Below, piece after piece: positions 20,368 to 30,464 of a stretch of 64,000 nt of DNA. Numbering within the stretch: the first letter of the stretch is position 1; every line of letters starts with the position of its first letter. The position numbers and the translations under genes are program-made. The DNA is from Nitrosococcus watsonii C-113 (GTDB lineage Bacteria; Pseudomonadota; Gammaproteobacteria; Nitrosococcales; Nitrosococcaceae). The DNA lies in contig NC_014315.1 in the NCBI RefSeq assembly GCF_000143085.1, positions 1 through 64,000 of the forward strand. The letters are read 5' to 3'. The notes below the pieces were generated by a model that saw only the letters and a program-made list of their open reading frames with translations, did not search any database and was not told the DNA's origin.

Positions 20368-21645
20368 TTAGCAACGGTATTCGAGCATGGCGTAAAGGAT
20401 CTCGGCGGCGCTAGGAAGTCTTGATTCTCGTAATTTATGCAGCGGTACAGCGATCACATTGTCGGTACGATAGGCGTGTCCACCATGGTCGATTCCCGGT
20501 GTGCCTATGGGGATAAAAACCTCTGGCACCTGAGTGAAATTCATACCAGCCCGCCCCAATACTACCGTAGGGATAGAAGTTATTGGTGGCCTGTCATTTT
20601 GGTCAAGGGCAGAGATCCAAATCAAGGCATCTGCTTCTCCTGATTCGAGAAGGCGCTTAGTATTATAGTGGTAAGGATCGTAGTCTGGATAACCTCGAGC
20701 AAAGCTAATGGGTATAGGATAACCTGTTTGCCAAGTGCAAACCTGATTAGCCGTGACCTGTCCATTCCGCCCGCCTAGAGGAAGTCCCGAGCAACGGGTT
20801 GTTTTATTAAGTGCCATAATGATTTCACCAAGCATCTGGATAGTAAGTTCGGCATGGGGAAAATTCCATTGTTCCGCCGCCCAGGTAATCACGCCATATT
20901 GTGCTTGTTTTAATCTATTTACTAACGTGGCTAATTTCTCCATCGTAATTCCCGCCACTGATTCGGCTTGCAGGGGATGGCCAACGGCCTGGGCCCGCAG
21001 CACGGCCACTACTTCTGGAAGTTCTTCCTGCTTGCAGGAGAGGATCAACGGAGCGCGGCCATCCGGTCTGCAGGCTGCCTGCCCACTAGGGGATTGGCCT
21101 AAATAGATGATTTTCCGCTGGGCAGTATCCTGGCCGAAGAGTGTTTCCGAATTCCAGATATAGCGTTCAAAAAAGCGGGGGAGGCAGGACTCAATATCGC
21201 TGCCTACCACCAGCAAGAGATCGACCCGGTTTCTCACTTCTCCAAGGGTGGTCGTTATCCAGCCACCGGTTTGGAGGGCCAACATGTTACGTAGGGTCGC
21301 TTTAGAGTCCATATGATCGATTACCGCTCCGTAATAATCAGCAAGTGCTAATGCGGCTCGAACACCCTCCACATCGGTGGCGAGGCCAGATATCAGGGGA
21401 AGCCGAGAGTGGCTGAGAAGTTTATTGGCCCGTGCAATTGCTGTCTCTAGGCGAGTTGCTTTACCTTGAATCTGGGGAGTGCTATCGCCTATTGCCTGCT
21501 CAAAAGCGGGTTGGGTTACTGGGCAGCCGTTTTCTATAATTGTGAGGCGATTATCCTCTACTTTTACCTTAAGATCATCGGCTGCAATACCGCAAAAGGG
21601 GTTTGGAACTTCCTCCCAGATTCCCGTTTGGGTATGGTAGAACAT
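20368..21645 (-). CDS. fhcB: Formyltransferase/hydrolase complex subunit FhcB
   Basis: FhcB is homologous to the molybdo/tungstopterin subunit B of archaeal formylmethanofuran dehydrogenase. Bacterial forms lack redox activity. Only one cysteine remains in the N-terminal NPFCGIAADDL, where archaeal enzymes have a multi-Cys iron-sulfur motif, matching a non-redox role. The ATG at 21645 has AAGGA six bases upstream and starts MFYHTQTGIWEEVPNPF, giving 425 residues. A TTG at 21666 is in frame but less likely. It is the first gene of the fhcB-A-D-C set. Confidence 0.93.
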   Translation of the reverse strand: MFYHTQTGIWEEVPNPFCGIAADDLKVKVEDNRLTIIENGCPVTQPAFEQAIGDSTPQIQGKATRLETAIARANKLLSHSRLPLISGLATDVEGVRAALALADYYGAVIDHMDSKATLRNMLALQTGGWITTTLGEVRNRVDLLLVVGSDIESCLPRFFERYIWNSETLFGQDTAQRKIIYLGQSPSGQAACRPDGRAPLILSCKQEELPEVVAVLRAQAVGHPLQAESVAGITMEKLATLVNRLKQAQYGVITWAAEQWNFPHAELTIQMLGEIIMALNKTTRCSGLPLGGRNGQVTANQVCTWQTGYPIPISFARGYPDYDPYHYNTKRLLESGEADALIWISALDQNDRPPITSIPTVVLGRAGMNFTQVPEVFIPIGTPGIDHGGHAYRTDNVIAVPLHKLRESRLPSAAEILYAMLEYRC

Positions 21646-21685
21646 GGTTTTCCTTAGCAGCACCAAGGGTGTCTTTGGGATGGCA

Positions 21686-21736
21686 TCATGGCTGATTAAA
21701 TTCAGTATGGATTATCTCTTTCCCTTGTTCGGTCAT
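21686..21736 (-). other. Possible leader ORF upstream of fhcB
   Basis: A 16-codon ORF (MTEQGKEIIHTEFNQP) starts at 21736 behind a strong AAGGAGG site and ends at a TGA that overlaps two ATG codons. The second small ORF starting there ends just before the fhcB Shine-Dalgarno site. It could be a leader peptide that couples ribosome flow to fhcB, or the decayed end of another gene. Nothing homologous is recognised. Confidence 0.3.
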
Positions 21737-21835
21737 GAATGCCTCCTTCTTGGAATCAGTTGATACCATCGTCTAAGAAGCCTGTTTAAGAGTTATGCAG
21801 TCGGAAGAGGATTTATTTACTTATTTTTTTATCAA

Positions 21836-22441
21836 TTAGGATTTGACTTTAAATAGCTGGCATTCTATTTGATTCTCGCGCAGCCGTTGACGGATCTGCT
21901 GAAGTTTAGTGAGATCAGTGCTCGGACCAACCCGGACTCGGTGCCAGGCTTTACTGTTATCAATGGTTACAGTTTGAATGGCGGCTTCCACACCCATTAG
22001 AGCCAGATCAGCCTTGCGTTTATCAGCTTGGGAATAGCTGCGAAATGAGCCTGCTTGTATCACATAAGCTTCTTGGGATATTGATTTGGATGGCGATGGT
22101 TGGGGTTTTGGGGAAGGTTCGGCTAGCTTTTTGGGCGGAGGCTTCGACTGCTGGCGGGAAGGCGGAAGTTTAGGTTCCGATACCGCCACCTCCATTTCCG
22201 GTAGTAAGGAATAAAATTCAAAATGGGGTGGTGGCGGCTCTGTACTAGCCGTTTCCTTCGCTTGGGCACTACTCTGGATTATTGGGTTGTTATTCTCGTT
22301 TTTATCCACCCAGAAAAACCAGTCCTGAAGCATGGGTAGAAGGACCACCGAAGCGCCGATTAGCAATCCGGCAATAAGCCATGGCCAGGGCTTTGGCGTT
22401 TGCTTTGGAGAAATATACTGTCTGCGTTTATTAGGAGGCAT
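21836..22441 (-). CDS. SPOR-domain membrane protein (FtsN-like)
   Basis: This 201-residue protein has a short basic cytoplasmic tail, one membrane segment (WPWLIAGLLIGASVVLLPML, about residues 19-38), a long Pro/Lys/Ser-rich periplasmic linker and a C-terminal SPOR domain. The SPOR domain starts around AYVIQAGSFRSYSQADKRK and includes WHRVRVGPSTDLTKLQQIR. SPOR domains bind denuded septal peptidoglycan glycans. It lies 3 bp after argS on the same strand, an arrangement also seen for ftsN-like genes in other gammaproteobacteria, and is probably co-transcribed with it. Confidence 0.88.
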   Translation of the reverse strand: MPPNKRRQYISPKQTPKPWPWLIAGLLIGASVVLLPMLQDWFFWVDKNENNNPIIQSSAQAKETASTEPPPPHFEFYSLLPEMEVAVSEPKLPPSRQQSKPPPKKLAEPSPKPQPSPSKSISQEAYVIQAGSFRSYSQADKRKADLALMGVEAAIQTVTIDNSKAWHRVRVGPSTDLTKLQQIRQRLRENQIECQLFKVKS

Positions 22442-22444
22442 GAA

Positions 22445-24202
22445 TTACATGGACTCCGGCGCTGAGACGCCTAGTAAGGTTAGACCATTTTTTATCACTT
22501 GCCGGGTTGCCGCAATTAATGCCAGCCGAGCATCCCGCAGTTCAGGAGTATCTACAAGAAAAGTATGGGCATTATAGTAGGTATGAAAATCCCTAGCTAA
22601 ATCCAGAAGGTAATAGGCCAATAGGTGGGGCGCACTTTGGGTAGCAGCACCTTCAACGACTTCTGAATAGCAAGATAAACGATCTAGGAGCGTAACTTCA
22701 TGGGATTCATTAAGCTTCCCCAGGTGTTTTCTGCCTTGCTCCGAATTCCAAACGAATTCCCGTGCTTTAAGTTGGTGAAAAACGCTACAAATACGGGCAT
22801 GAGCGTACTGTACGTAATAAACTGGGTTTTCATTGCTTTGGGATTTGGCCAATTCCAAATCAAAATCCATATGCTGCTCAGCACCGCGCATGACGTAAAA
22901 AAAGCGGGCTGCGTCTTTCCCTACCTCTTGGCATAATTCCCGCAGAGTTACGAATTCCCCACTACGCGTGGACATTTGTATTTTTTCTTTGCCTCGATAA
23001 AGAATCGCAAATTGGACTAGCCGGACATCGAATTGTTGGAGATCAGCCCCCAGGGCCTGGAGGGAAGCTTTGATCCGCGGTATGTAGCCATGGTGATCAG
23101 CGCCCCAAACGTCAATTATTTTATGATAACCCCGTTCCAATTTGTTTAAGTGGTAAGCGATATCCGAGGCGAAATAAGTAGGCTGACCATTTTCCCGTAT
23201 GACAACCCGATCCTTCTCATCGCCGAAATTAGTAGCACGAAACCACCAAGCACCGTCCTTTTGGTAAAGATAGCCCGCAGCCTTGAGCCGCTCTATTGCT
23301 ATCTTTACCATACCCATCTTAGTGAGTTGGCGTTCGGAAAACCATTCGTCGTAGGTGACATTAAATTTAGCCAAATCCTCGCGGATACCTGCCAAAATTG
23401 TATTAAGCGCTTGCTCAAAAACCTTTCGATAATTATTTTTTCCCAGCAGGTTTTTCATCTTTAGAATAAGTGCATCAAGATATTTCTCTCGATCTCCCTC
23501 TGGAGCATCTGCCGGTAGTCCAGCTAGGATTTCTTTTGCTGAATGATGGGGAAGATCTCCTTCCTCGATCTTAAGATATTGGCCAATATTACAAACGTAT
23601 TCCCCTTGATAACCATTACTAGGAAAGGGTAGGGTTTCGCCACATAATTCTAAGTACCGCAACCAGACACTAACGGCAAGAATGTCCATTTGGCGTCCGG
23701 CATCGTTAACATAGTACTCCCGGTGAACTTGATAGCCTACAGCCGTCAATAGGCGGGCTAGGGCATCGCCATAAGCAGCCCCCCGGCCATGGCCTACGTG
23801 GAGAGGCCCGGTGGGATTAGCGGAGACGAATTCTAAGTGCACCGTTTTCCCTTGCCCTGTTTGGCATCTGCCAAAGAATTCTTTTTGCTCTAGTATCTGG
23901 GAAACGACTGCCTGAAAGGCAGGCAAAGCTAGGGTAAAATTAATAAAACCGGGACCAGCGATATCGACTTTTTTCACCCAAGGATGCTCTGGCAAGCGAG
24001 CAACGATGAGATCGGCTAGTTTCTGCGGTTTTTGCCGGGCTTCCTTGGCTAGTACCATGGGAATATTGCTGGCAAAATCCCCATGGCTTTTATCCCGGGT
24101 CCGCTGGACTTGGATTCTATCTTTATCCCAACTGGACAATATCCCCTCTTGCTGCAAAGAGGAGAGGGCAGCGGCAATAAGGTTCCAAATGTGTTCTTTC
24201 AA
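22445..24202 (-). CDS. argS: Arginyl-tRNA synthetase
   Basis: This class I synthetase charges tRNA-Arg. It has 585 residues, the usual length. The HIGH-like motif appears as [15 protein letters not shown], and the KMSKS-equivalent is [14 protein letters not shown]. The C-terminal anticodon-binding domain ends [12 protein letters not shown]. The start is a TTG at 24202 (LKEHIWNLI); no in-frame ATG lies nearby upstream. It is followed closely by the SPOR protein gene. Confidence 0.95.
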   Translation of the reverse strand: MKEHIWNLIAAALSSLQQEGILSSWDKDRIQVQRTRDKSHGDFASNIPMVLAKEARQKPQKLADLIVARLPEHPWVKKVDIAGPGFINFTLALPAFQAVVSQILEQKEFFGRCQTGQGKTVHLEFVSANPTGPLHVGHGRGAAYGDALARLLTAVGYQVHREYYVNDAGRQMDILAVSVWLRYLELCGETLPFPSNGYQGEYVCNIGQYLKIEEGDLPHHSAKEILAGLPADAPEGDREKYLDALILKMKNLLGKNNYRKVFEQALNTILAGIREDLAKFNVTYDEWFSERQLTKMGMVKIAIERLKAAGYLYQKDGAWWFRATNFGDEKDRVVIRENGQPTYFASDIAYHLNKLERGYHKIIDVWGADHHGYIPRIKASLQALGADLQQFDVRLVQFAILYRGKEKIQMSTRSGEFVTLRELCQEVGKDAARFFYVMRGAEQHMDFDLELAKSQSNENPVYYVQYAHARICSVFHQLKAREFVWNSEQGRKHLGKLNESHEVTLLDRLSCYSEVVEGAATQSAPHLLAYYLLDLARDFHTYYNAHTFLVDTPELRDARLALIAATRQVIKNGLTLLGVSAPESM

Positions 24203-24306
24203 AATGAAGGTCTTTTTTTAGTGATTGTCTTTTCGAAAAATATAAAATTCTAACCTGCCCGTTATTGAACGAAAAGAGGTTGGCTAGTCTGCTTATTATT
24301 AAAAGT

Positions 24307-26517
24307 CTACATGAGATCGACAGGATCCACATCTAATGACCATCGTACCCTCCGTGCTGCTTGGAGGCGTTCCAATGCAGGTACCCAGGCAGTCAATAAT
24401 CGTTGCAGCGGGGCACGAGCACTTCCCTGGAGTAAAAGCTGGGCGCGGTAGCGGCCGACTCGACGTTCCATGGGAGCAGGCACGGGTCCTAGCAAGGTCA
24501 CGCCATGAGAATTAAGCGCCGTAGCCATGCTTCGCGCTATTTCAAGAAATTTCATGGGAGATTCAGGGGATACAGCTCTTGCACGAAGTAGGGCGAGGTA
24601 ACCGTAGGGAGGGAAACCAATTTGGCGGCGTTCTTCCAAGAGTATCTCGGCTACGTGCGGATATCCATGGCTTACTAAGGCCCTTAGTAAAGGATGTTCA
24701 GGATGATGAGTCTGGATCAATACTTCACCAGGTTTATTACCCCGGCCGGTCCGTCCTATTACTTGAAGAATAAGCTGAGACATATATTCTCCGGCTCGAA
24801 AATCACTGCCAAACAGACCTTGGTCGGCGTCCAGAATTCCCGCTAAAGTGATATTGGGGTAGTGGTGCCCTTTTGCTAACATCTGAGTTCCAACCAGGAG
24901 ACGGTATTTTCCATTATGGATACCATCGAGTATTTTATTCAAGGTTCCTGCGCGACGGGTAGTATCCCTGTCGACACGCGCGATCTCAATTTCTGGAAAA
25001 AAACGCTTGAGGCCGGCTTCTATCTGTTCTGTACCTAACCCCCGGGGGCGCAAAAGCAGATTTCCACACTGGGGACAGGAGGTGGGCGGGGGACATTCTG
25101 CCCCACAGTGGTGGCAACGCAATCGGCTAGTATATTGATAAACGGTCATGTACGCGTCACAGCGGTGGCAAGGCACGGCAAAGCCACATTCATGGCAGAT
25201 TAAAGTTGGAGCGAAACCACGCCGGTTAAGAAATAGTAGAGCCTGATTTCCCTGTCCTAAATGATATCTCAGTGCTGCAAGCAGAGGAGCAGAAAGTCCA
25301 GACTCTAACGGACGCGAGCGGACGTCAAGCAGTTGAATCCGAGGTGTTTGTGCTACCCCTGCTCGTTGTAATAGCTGTAATAAATGGTAGCGCTGCCGCT
25401 TGACATTATCGAGACTTTCCAAGGAGGGCGTCGCGCTGCCTAAGACAATGGGTATTTTGGTTTGATATGCTCGCATGATAGCGAGATCCCGAGCATGGTA
25501 GTGAAATCCTTCCTGTTGTTTAAAGGAGGAATCGTGTTCTTCATCAATAATAATGATTCCAAGCTGCGGGAGAGGAGCCCATACTGCTGAACGAGTACCA
25601 ATGACTACTGGAGTTTTGCCCTCGTAAGCAGCGAGCCAGGCAGCTAAACGCTCTCGGTCACTGAGAGCGGAATGCAAGACCGTGATAGGAGTTTGAAGAT
25701 AGTGATAAAAGCGTTCCACGATTTGGGGGGTCAGTCCAATTTCTGGAATGAGCACCAGAGCCTGCCGGTTTTTAGCAATGATCTCTTCGATGGCTCGTAG
25801 ATAGACTTCTGTTTTACCGCTGCCTGTCACGCCTTCTAGCAGGAAAGGCTGGAATTTCTTCTGAGCCTTGAGAACAGCAGTAACAGCCGTTTTCTGAGCG
25901 CTATTGAGTGGATGCTTAAGATGCTCTTTGGGAGGAGGAAAGCTCTTATAGATAGGTTTCTCTCGAGAATACACCCATCCCTTAGCGATTAGACTACGAA
26001 GGCTGCTTTGATAGCTACCCAGCTGAACCCGGACTTGAGATGAGGTTAAACCTTCTGGGTGATAGCGTAATAATTCCACAAGCTGCTGCTGCCGGGGGGC
26101 TCGGCTAAGAATCGCTGCATCTGTAGCGCAGCCTTTAGAGCTTAGAAGCCATCGCCGATAGGTAGGATGGACGGCAGGCTTACCTTGACGTAGAAGTTGG
26201 GGTAAGGCAGAAAAAAAGACTTCTCCGGGGGAGTGGTGGTAATAACTAGCAGCCCAAGTGAGAAGCTGGAGTAGAGAGTTGGGAACGATAGGGGTTTTGT
26301 CCAGGCAGTATTGAGCCCGCCTTAGTTTACTGGTTTCGATCTCGCTTTGAGATGTAATGGTTACTAAGATACCGATCACAGTGCGTCTGCCAAAAGGAAC
26401 CTGTAAACGTATACCTGGTTGCAGCCGTTGGTACGGAGTGTTAGCTGGCGGGAGATAATCAAAATAGCGTCGCAGGGGGGAAGGAATGGCTAAACGTAGG
26501 ATAGGAGGGGCTACCAT
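24307..26517 (-). CDS. priA: Primosomal replication restart helicase PriA
   Basis: PriA rebuilds replisomes at stalled or repaired forks. The 736-residue protein has Walker A GVTGSGKTEVYL, the DEEH box in IIIDEEHDSSFKQQ, and the zinc-binding insert with paired cysteines CHECG, CHRC, CHHCG, CPPPTSCPQCG. The conserved VIGRTGRG segment (motif VI) also follows. The length and motif order match E. coli PriA (732). The gene is monocistronic or reads toward argS with a 104-bp gap. Confidence 0.96.
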   Translation of the reverse strand: MVAPPILRLAIPSPLRRYFDYLPPANTPYQRLQPGIRLQVPFGRRTVIGILVTITSQSEIETSKLRRAQYCLDKTPIVPNSLLQLLTWAASYYHHSPGEVFFSALPQLLRQGKPAVHPTYRRWLLSSKGCATDAAILSRAPRQQQLVELLRYHPEGLTSSQVRVQLGSYQSSLRSLIAKGWVYSREKPIYKSFPPPKEHLKHPLNSAQKTAVTAVLKAQKKFQPFLLEGVTGSGKTEVYLRAIEEIIAKNRQALVLIPEIGLTPQIVERFYHYLQTPITVLHSALSDRERLAAWLAAYEGKTPVVIGTRSAVWAPLPQLGIIIIDEEHDSSFKQQEGFHYHARDLAIMRAYQTKIPIVLGSATPSLESLDNVKRQRYHLLQLLQRAGVAQTPRIQLLDVRSRPLESGLSAPLLAALRYHLGQGNQALLFLNRRGFAPTLICHECGFAVPCHRCDAYMTVYQYTSRLRCHHCGAECPPPTSCPQCGNLLLRPRGLGTEQIEAGLKRFFPEIEIARVDRDTTRRAGTLNKILDGIHNGKYRLLVGTQMLAKGHHYPNITLAGILDADQGLFGSDFRAGEYMSQLILQVIGRTGRGNKPGEVLIQTHHPEHPLLRALVSHGYPHVAEILLEERRQIGFPPYGYLALLRARAVSPESPMKFLEIARSMATALNSHGVTLLGPVPAPMERRVGRYRAQLLLQGSARAPLQRLLTAWVPALERLQAARRVRWSLDVDPVDLM

Positions 26518-26623
26518 TGGTTACTGCAGCAGGATTGTCCCGCTTGGTTATTATCCTAAAAAGAAATTATTAAGCTCGGAGTGAGCTTTGAGGGGGCAAT
26601 GTAAATTTTTTGTATGCTGGATT

Positions 26624-27178
26624 TTATACCGGTCGTTGTAAGGTTTCTTCAACTTCTTTGCGGGTTTTCCTGCCAACTAGAATTTCAATCAAAGCCAGAG
26701 CAAAATCCATCGCCGTTCCTGGTCCTTTTGAAGTAACGACGCGACCATCTACCACGACTGCCTGATTTTCCAGGGTGGTGGTAGGCAAGTCAAGCTTATC
26801 AAGGAAACCTGGATAACCCGTTGCGCGTTTGCCAGCAAGCAGTCCCGTATTCGCAAGCACGGTAGGAGCAGCGCAAATGGCTGCTGTAACCTTGCCGCGT
26901 TCTGCGGTACGCTTTAATAAAGCGTGAATGCGAGGGTCTGCATTGAGATTATCAGCGCCTGGCTGGCCGCCTGGCAATACTACCATATCAAATTCTTGCT
27001 GAAATACTTTATCTAAGGAGGCGTCAGGAAGCAAGCGGGTGCCGCGGCTAGCAGTTACCACCTGCTCATCAAGACCCGCTGTGACTACCTGAACTCCTCC
27101 ACGCCTAAGTAAATCAATGAGGGTGACCGCCTCAAGCTCTTCACAGCCTTGGGCTAAGGGAATGAGCACCTTCATCAT
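26624..27178 (-). CDS. DJ-1/PfpI family protein (YajL-like)
   Basis: This 184-residue DJ-1 superfamily protein has the nucleophile elbow AAICAAP with Cys at about residue 102 and the partner glutamates in GCEELEAVTLIDLLRR. VVLPGGQPGADNL is the other family signature. Members act as protein or small-molecule deglycases or chaperones under oxidative or carbonyl stress; the exact activity here is not known. An AGGAGGC-type stretch (GGGGCCTCC on the plus strand near 27181) forms a good ribosome binding site. Confidence 0.85.
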   Translation of the reverse strand: MMKVLIPLAQGCEELEAVTLIDLLRRGGVQVVTAGLDEQVVTASRGTRLLPDASLDKVFQQEFDMVVLPGGQPGADNLNADPRIHALLKRTAERGKVTAAICAAPTVLANTGLLAGKRATGYPGFLDKLDLPTTTLENQAVVVDGRVVTSKGPGTAMDFALALIEILVGRKTRKEVEETLQRPV

Positions 27179-27255
27179 CAGGGGCCTCCTTTTTTATTCA
27201 CAGCAGTTTGTACGGACTTCCCTATCTTTTAGTTCCATACCACCATGATTTTGTT

Positions 27256-28575
27256 TTATTGGTATTGTTGCCCTGCTGCTATGCTTAATCCTTTAAGTAA
27301 ATTTAAAGCTTCATATAAGGGATAGTCTTCCATGGCAAGGGAAGCTTTTTTATCTTCTTCCTTATTTCCTTTTTTCTTTTCCGTTTTATTTCCATTGCTA
27401 AGATGCCGCGAAAGATCCGCCTCTCTAACCGGGTTAATATCGGCGAGGGTAGAAGCTGAAACTTTCACGCTTTCAAGTTCAATATCAGGGGTGATCCCTT
27501 CGGCCTGGATAGAGCGACCCGATGGAGTGTAATAGCGGGCAGTTGTGAGTTTCAAAGCGGTGTTTTCCGTAAGGGGTAAAATAGTCTGCACCGATCCTTT
27601 ACCAAAGGTACGCGAGCCTACTACTATTGCCCGGTGATGATCTTGAAGAGCTCCCGAAACAATCTCAGAAGCGGAGGCCGAGCCTCCATTTACTAGAATT
27701 ACTATTGGCGACCCTTTCAGGGCATCACCTGAGGTAGCCCGAAATTTCTGCTTTGATTCCAGATCCCTGCCCTCTGTATAGACAATGGTGCCTTTTTCCA
27801 AAAAGGCATCTGAAACTTCTATTGCGGCACTGAGAACGCCTCCTGGATTGTTACGTAAGTCTAAAACTAGACCTTTAAGTTTTCCACCGTTTTCCTTTTT
27901 TAATTTTTCAATAGCTTTTTGCAGATTGGATGCAGTTTCGGTTTGGAACTGGCTAATACGAAGATACCCATAACCCTTATCTAGGGTTCGGCTTTTAACG
28001 CTTTTAACCTTGATGATGGCGCGAGTGATGGTGAATTTTAAGGGCTGCTCTTCACCCTCCCGGATAATAGTCAAGTGGATATCCGTACCTGGTTTACCGC
28101 GCATTCGCTGTACCGCGTCACTAAGGCTCATACCCTTTACCGGAGTATCATCAATACGGACAATGAGATCTCCAGCGTTAATGCCCGCCTTCTTGGCAGG
28201 GGTATCATCAATAGGAGCAACCACGCGGACAAAGCCATCTTCCATGCCAACTTCGATACCCAGTCCTCCGAATTCACCAGAGGTTCCAATGCGTAGTTCC
28301 TTGTAAGATTCAGGATCGAGGTAAGCAGAGTGGGGGTCTAAGCCGGTGAGCATACCGCGGATGGAATCTTCAATCAGTGTTTTATCGTCCACATCTTCAA
28401 CGTAACTACGCTTGATTTGCCCAAATACCTCCGAAAAAGCTCGTAGCTCCTCCAGCGGTAAAGCTTCGGATCTATTTTCTGAGCGTTCGGCTAGGACCAT
28501 TGGCCCAAAAACCAGGCTTGCACCTAGAACAAGTCCCAAAGTTACTATCAGTAAATCACGTTTTGAGAAAGGCAT
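27256..28575 (-). CDS. ctpA: Carboxy-terminal processing protease (S41, PDZ)
   Basis: This periplasmic S41 serine protease has 439 residues. An N-terminal signal or anchor segment (LLIVTLGLVLGASLVFGPM) is followed by a PDZ domain with GLGIEVGMEDGFVRVVAP and the catalytic region NGGSASASEIVSGAL (Ser) and VVGSRTFGKGSVQ (Lys). A charged Lys/Glu-rich tail lies near the C-terminus. Such proteases trim periplasmic or envelope proteins, including peptidoglycan enzymes. In many relatives an envC gene lies between gpmI and ctpA; here only 335 bp separate them. Confidence 0.93.
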   Translation of the reverse strand: MPFSKRDLLIVTLGLVLGASLVFGPMVLAERSENRSEALPLEELRAFSEVFGQIKRSYVEDVDDKTLIEDSIRGMLTGLDPHSAYLDPESYKELRIGTSGEFGGLGIEVGMEDGFVRVVAPIDDTPAKKAGINAGDLIVRIDDTPVKGMSLSDAVQRMRGKPGTDIHLTIIREGEEQPLKFTITRAIIKVKSVKSRTLDKGYGYLRISQFQTETASNLQKAIEKLKKENGGKLKGLVLDLRNNPGGVLSAAIEVSDAFLEKGTIVYTEGRDLESKQKFRATSGDALKGSPIVILVNGGSASASEIVSGALQDHHRAIVVGSRTFGKGSVQTILPLTENTALKLTTARYYTPSGRSIQAEGITPDIELESVKVSASTLADINPVREADLSRHLSNGNKTEKKKGNKEEDKKASLAMEDYPLYEALNLLKGLSIAAGQQYQ

Positions 28576-28910
28576 GTATCGCTCCTGCGAGAAAGCGCTT
28601 AATCCAAATAGATAAGAGGATATATTTCGGGAGCCAAATTTATAGCGCCCTCTAGCTTTGAGAATAACTATTTAGTTTTCTAAAGCATGTCTCTAGCATG
28701 CTGTGTAATAGTCGTTCTAGTAGTCATTTGACCGTTCAAATCAAGATGGTTTCATTAGTCAAGACCATAATAATGGTTGGGTAATCTTCCTAGTATCGAC
28801 CTAATCTCCGATTCTCTTAAAAAGCAGCTGGTTATATTCTATAGTAGAGTTGTAGCTGCTGCTGCCCGCTATATAATAGCTCCTCTGGCTATGAGCAATG
28901 TTCGAGAATT
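28576..28910. other. Intergenic region between gpmI and ctpA
   Basis: No gene or clear RNA is visible in these 335 bp. The murein hydrolase activator envC, often found at this position, is absent, and no recognisable remnant of it was seen. The region near 28580-28640 presumably carries the ctpA promoter. Confidence 0.4.
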
Positions 28911-30464
28911 CTATGGAGATGATAATTCTATCAGACGATGTTCGCTCATCTCGGGCGGTGGTTCAATATTCATCAGATAAAGCATGGTTGGGGTCACATC
29001 CGCAAGGCTGCCATTGGTGCTGGCAATAGCGGCTCGCTCGCTGGCAAAGATAAAGGGAACCGCATTATGAGTATGGGCCGTGTGGGGTTGCTGATGCTGC
29101 GTATTGTACATTTTCTCAGCATTACCATGATCGGCGGTAATAATCAACTCACCGCCTACAGACTGGAGGCTAGCCCATACCCGTCCTAAGCATTGATCAA
29201 TGGTCTCAATTGCTTTGACCGTAGCGTTAAAATCCCCCGTGTGTCCAACCATATCTGGATTGGCATAGTTACAGATAATGGCATCATATTTATCGCTTTC
29301 GATTGCCTTTACAAGATTATCCGTAACTTCCACCGCGCTCATTTCTGGTTTTTGATCATATGTAGCGACTTGGGGCGAAGGAATAAGAATTCTATCTTCC
29401 CCCTCAAATGGTTGCTCCCTTCCCCCATTGAAGAAAAAGGTAACGTGGGCGTATTTTTCGGTCTCTGCGATTCGTAACTGATGCAGCCCCAGTTTAGCGA
29501 GCACCTGGCCGAAGGTATTTTGGGGCTTCTCGCTTGGGAATGCTACTGGAATATCAAATTCCTTGCTATATTCCGTGAGGCTCACAAATTGGCCTAGTTT
29601 TGGCCAGTAGGGACGTTCAAAGCCGGTAAAATTAGGCTCAATAAAGGCGCGCGTGATCTGCCGGGCGCGGTCGGAGCGGAAATTCATAAATATGATGACA
29701 TCTCCATCCTTGACTTGTACTGGTGATTTACCGGAAGGCACTATCCGGGTGGCCTGCACGAATTCATCAGTCTCGCCTCGTTCATAGGCCATGGCTAAAG
29801 CCTGTTTAGCGTTTTCGGCTTCATACTCCGCCTGGCCGGTAGCAATAAGATTATAAGCGGCCTGAATACGGGGCCAGCGATGATCCCGATCCATTCCATA
29901 ATAACGGCCAATTAGGGAGGCAAAACGACCCTGGCCAAGCTCGGTAAATTTAGCCTGCATGGCTAGAATAGAGGCTTGGGCGCTCTTGGGAGCGGTGTCC
30001 CGACCATCGAGAAAAGCGTGTAAGTAGACCTGCCGACAGTGGCGTTTTATTGCCAGCTCTACCATGGCATGAATATGGTCTTCGTGACAGTGAATTCCGC
30101 TAGGGGAGAGTAAACCCAGGATATGGATAGCTTTATCTGATTTGACGGCTCTATCAACAGCCTCGGTGAGCGTGTGGTTAGTAAAAAAAGAGCCTGTACG
30201 GAGAGCACGATTGACTCGCGTATATTCTTGGTATACGACACGCCCTGAACCTAAATTAAGATGACCCACTTCAGAGTTACCCATTTGCTCATTGGGTAAA
30301 CCCACTTCAGCGCCAGAGGCGCGTATTATCGTATGAGGATAACGATCCCATAGGGTATCCCAGACAGGCGTGTGGGCAGCGTGGATAGCATTAGAAGCCG
30401 TCTCTTCACTATAACCCCATCCATCTAAGATGATCAAGGCCAAAGGTCTAGGAGGTATTGGCAT
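28911..30464 (-). CDS. gpmI: 2,3-bisphosphoglycerate-independent phosphoglycerate mutase
   Basis: The enzyme interconverts 3- and 2-phosphoglycerate using two Mn ions and a phosphoserine. The 517 residues match the family. LIILDGWGYSEE carries the first metal Asp, and MGNSEVGHLNLGSGR carries the catalytic Ser. ITADHGNAEKM and HTHNAVPF supply the remaining metal ligands. It reads on the minus strand, divergent from the yibN-like gene, keeping the E. coli neighbourhood of gpmI, yibN, grxC, secB and gpsA. Confidence 0.96.
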   Translation of the reverse strand: MPIPPRPLALIILDGWGYSEETASNAIHAAHTPVWDTLWDRYPHTIIRASGAEVGLPNEQMGNSEVGHLNLGSGRVVYQEYTRVNRALRTGSFFTNHTLTEAVDRAVKSDKAIHILGLLSPSGIHCHEDHIHAMVELAIKRHCRQVYLHAFLDGRDTAPKSAQASILAMQAKFTELGQGRFASLIGRYYGMDRDHRWPRIQAAYNLIATGQAEYEAENAKQALAMAYERGETDEFVQATRIVPSGKSPVQVKDGDVIIFMNFRSDRARQITRAFIEPNFTGFERPYWPKLGQFVSLTEYSKEFDIPVAFPSEKPQNTFGQVLAKLGLHQLRIAETEKYAHVTFFFNGGREQPFEGEDRILIPSPQVATYDQKPEMSAVEVTDNLVKAIESDKYDAIICNYANPDMVGHTGDFNATVKAIETIDQCLGRVWASLQSVGGELIITADHGNAEKMYNTQHQQPHTAHTHNAVPFIFASERAAIASTNGSLADVTPTMLYLMNIEPPPEMSEHRLIELSSP

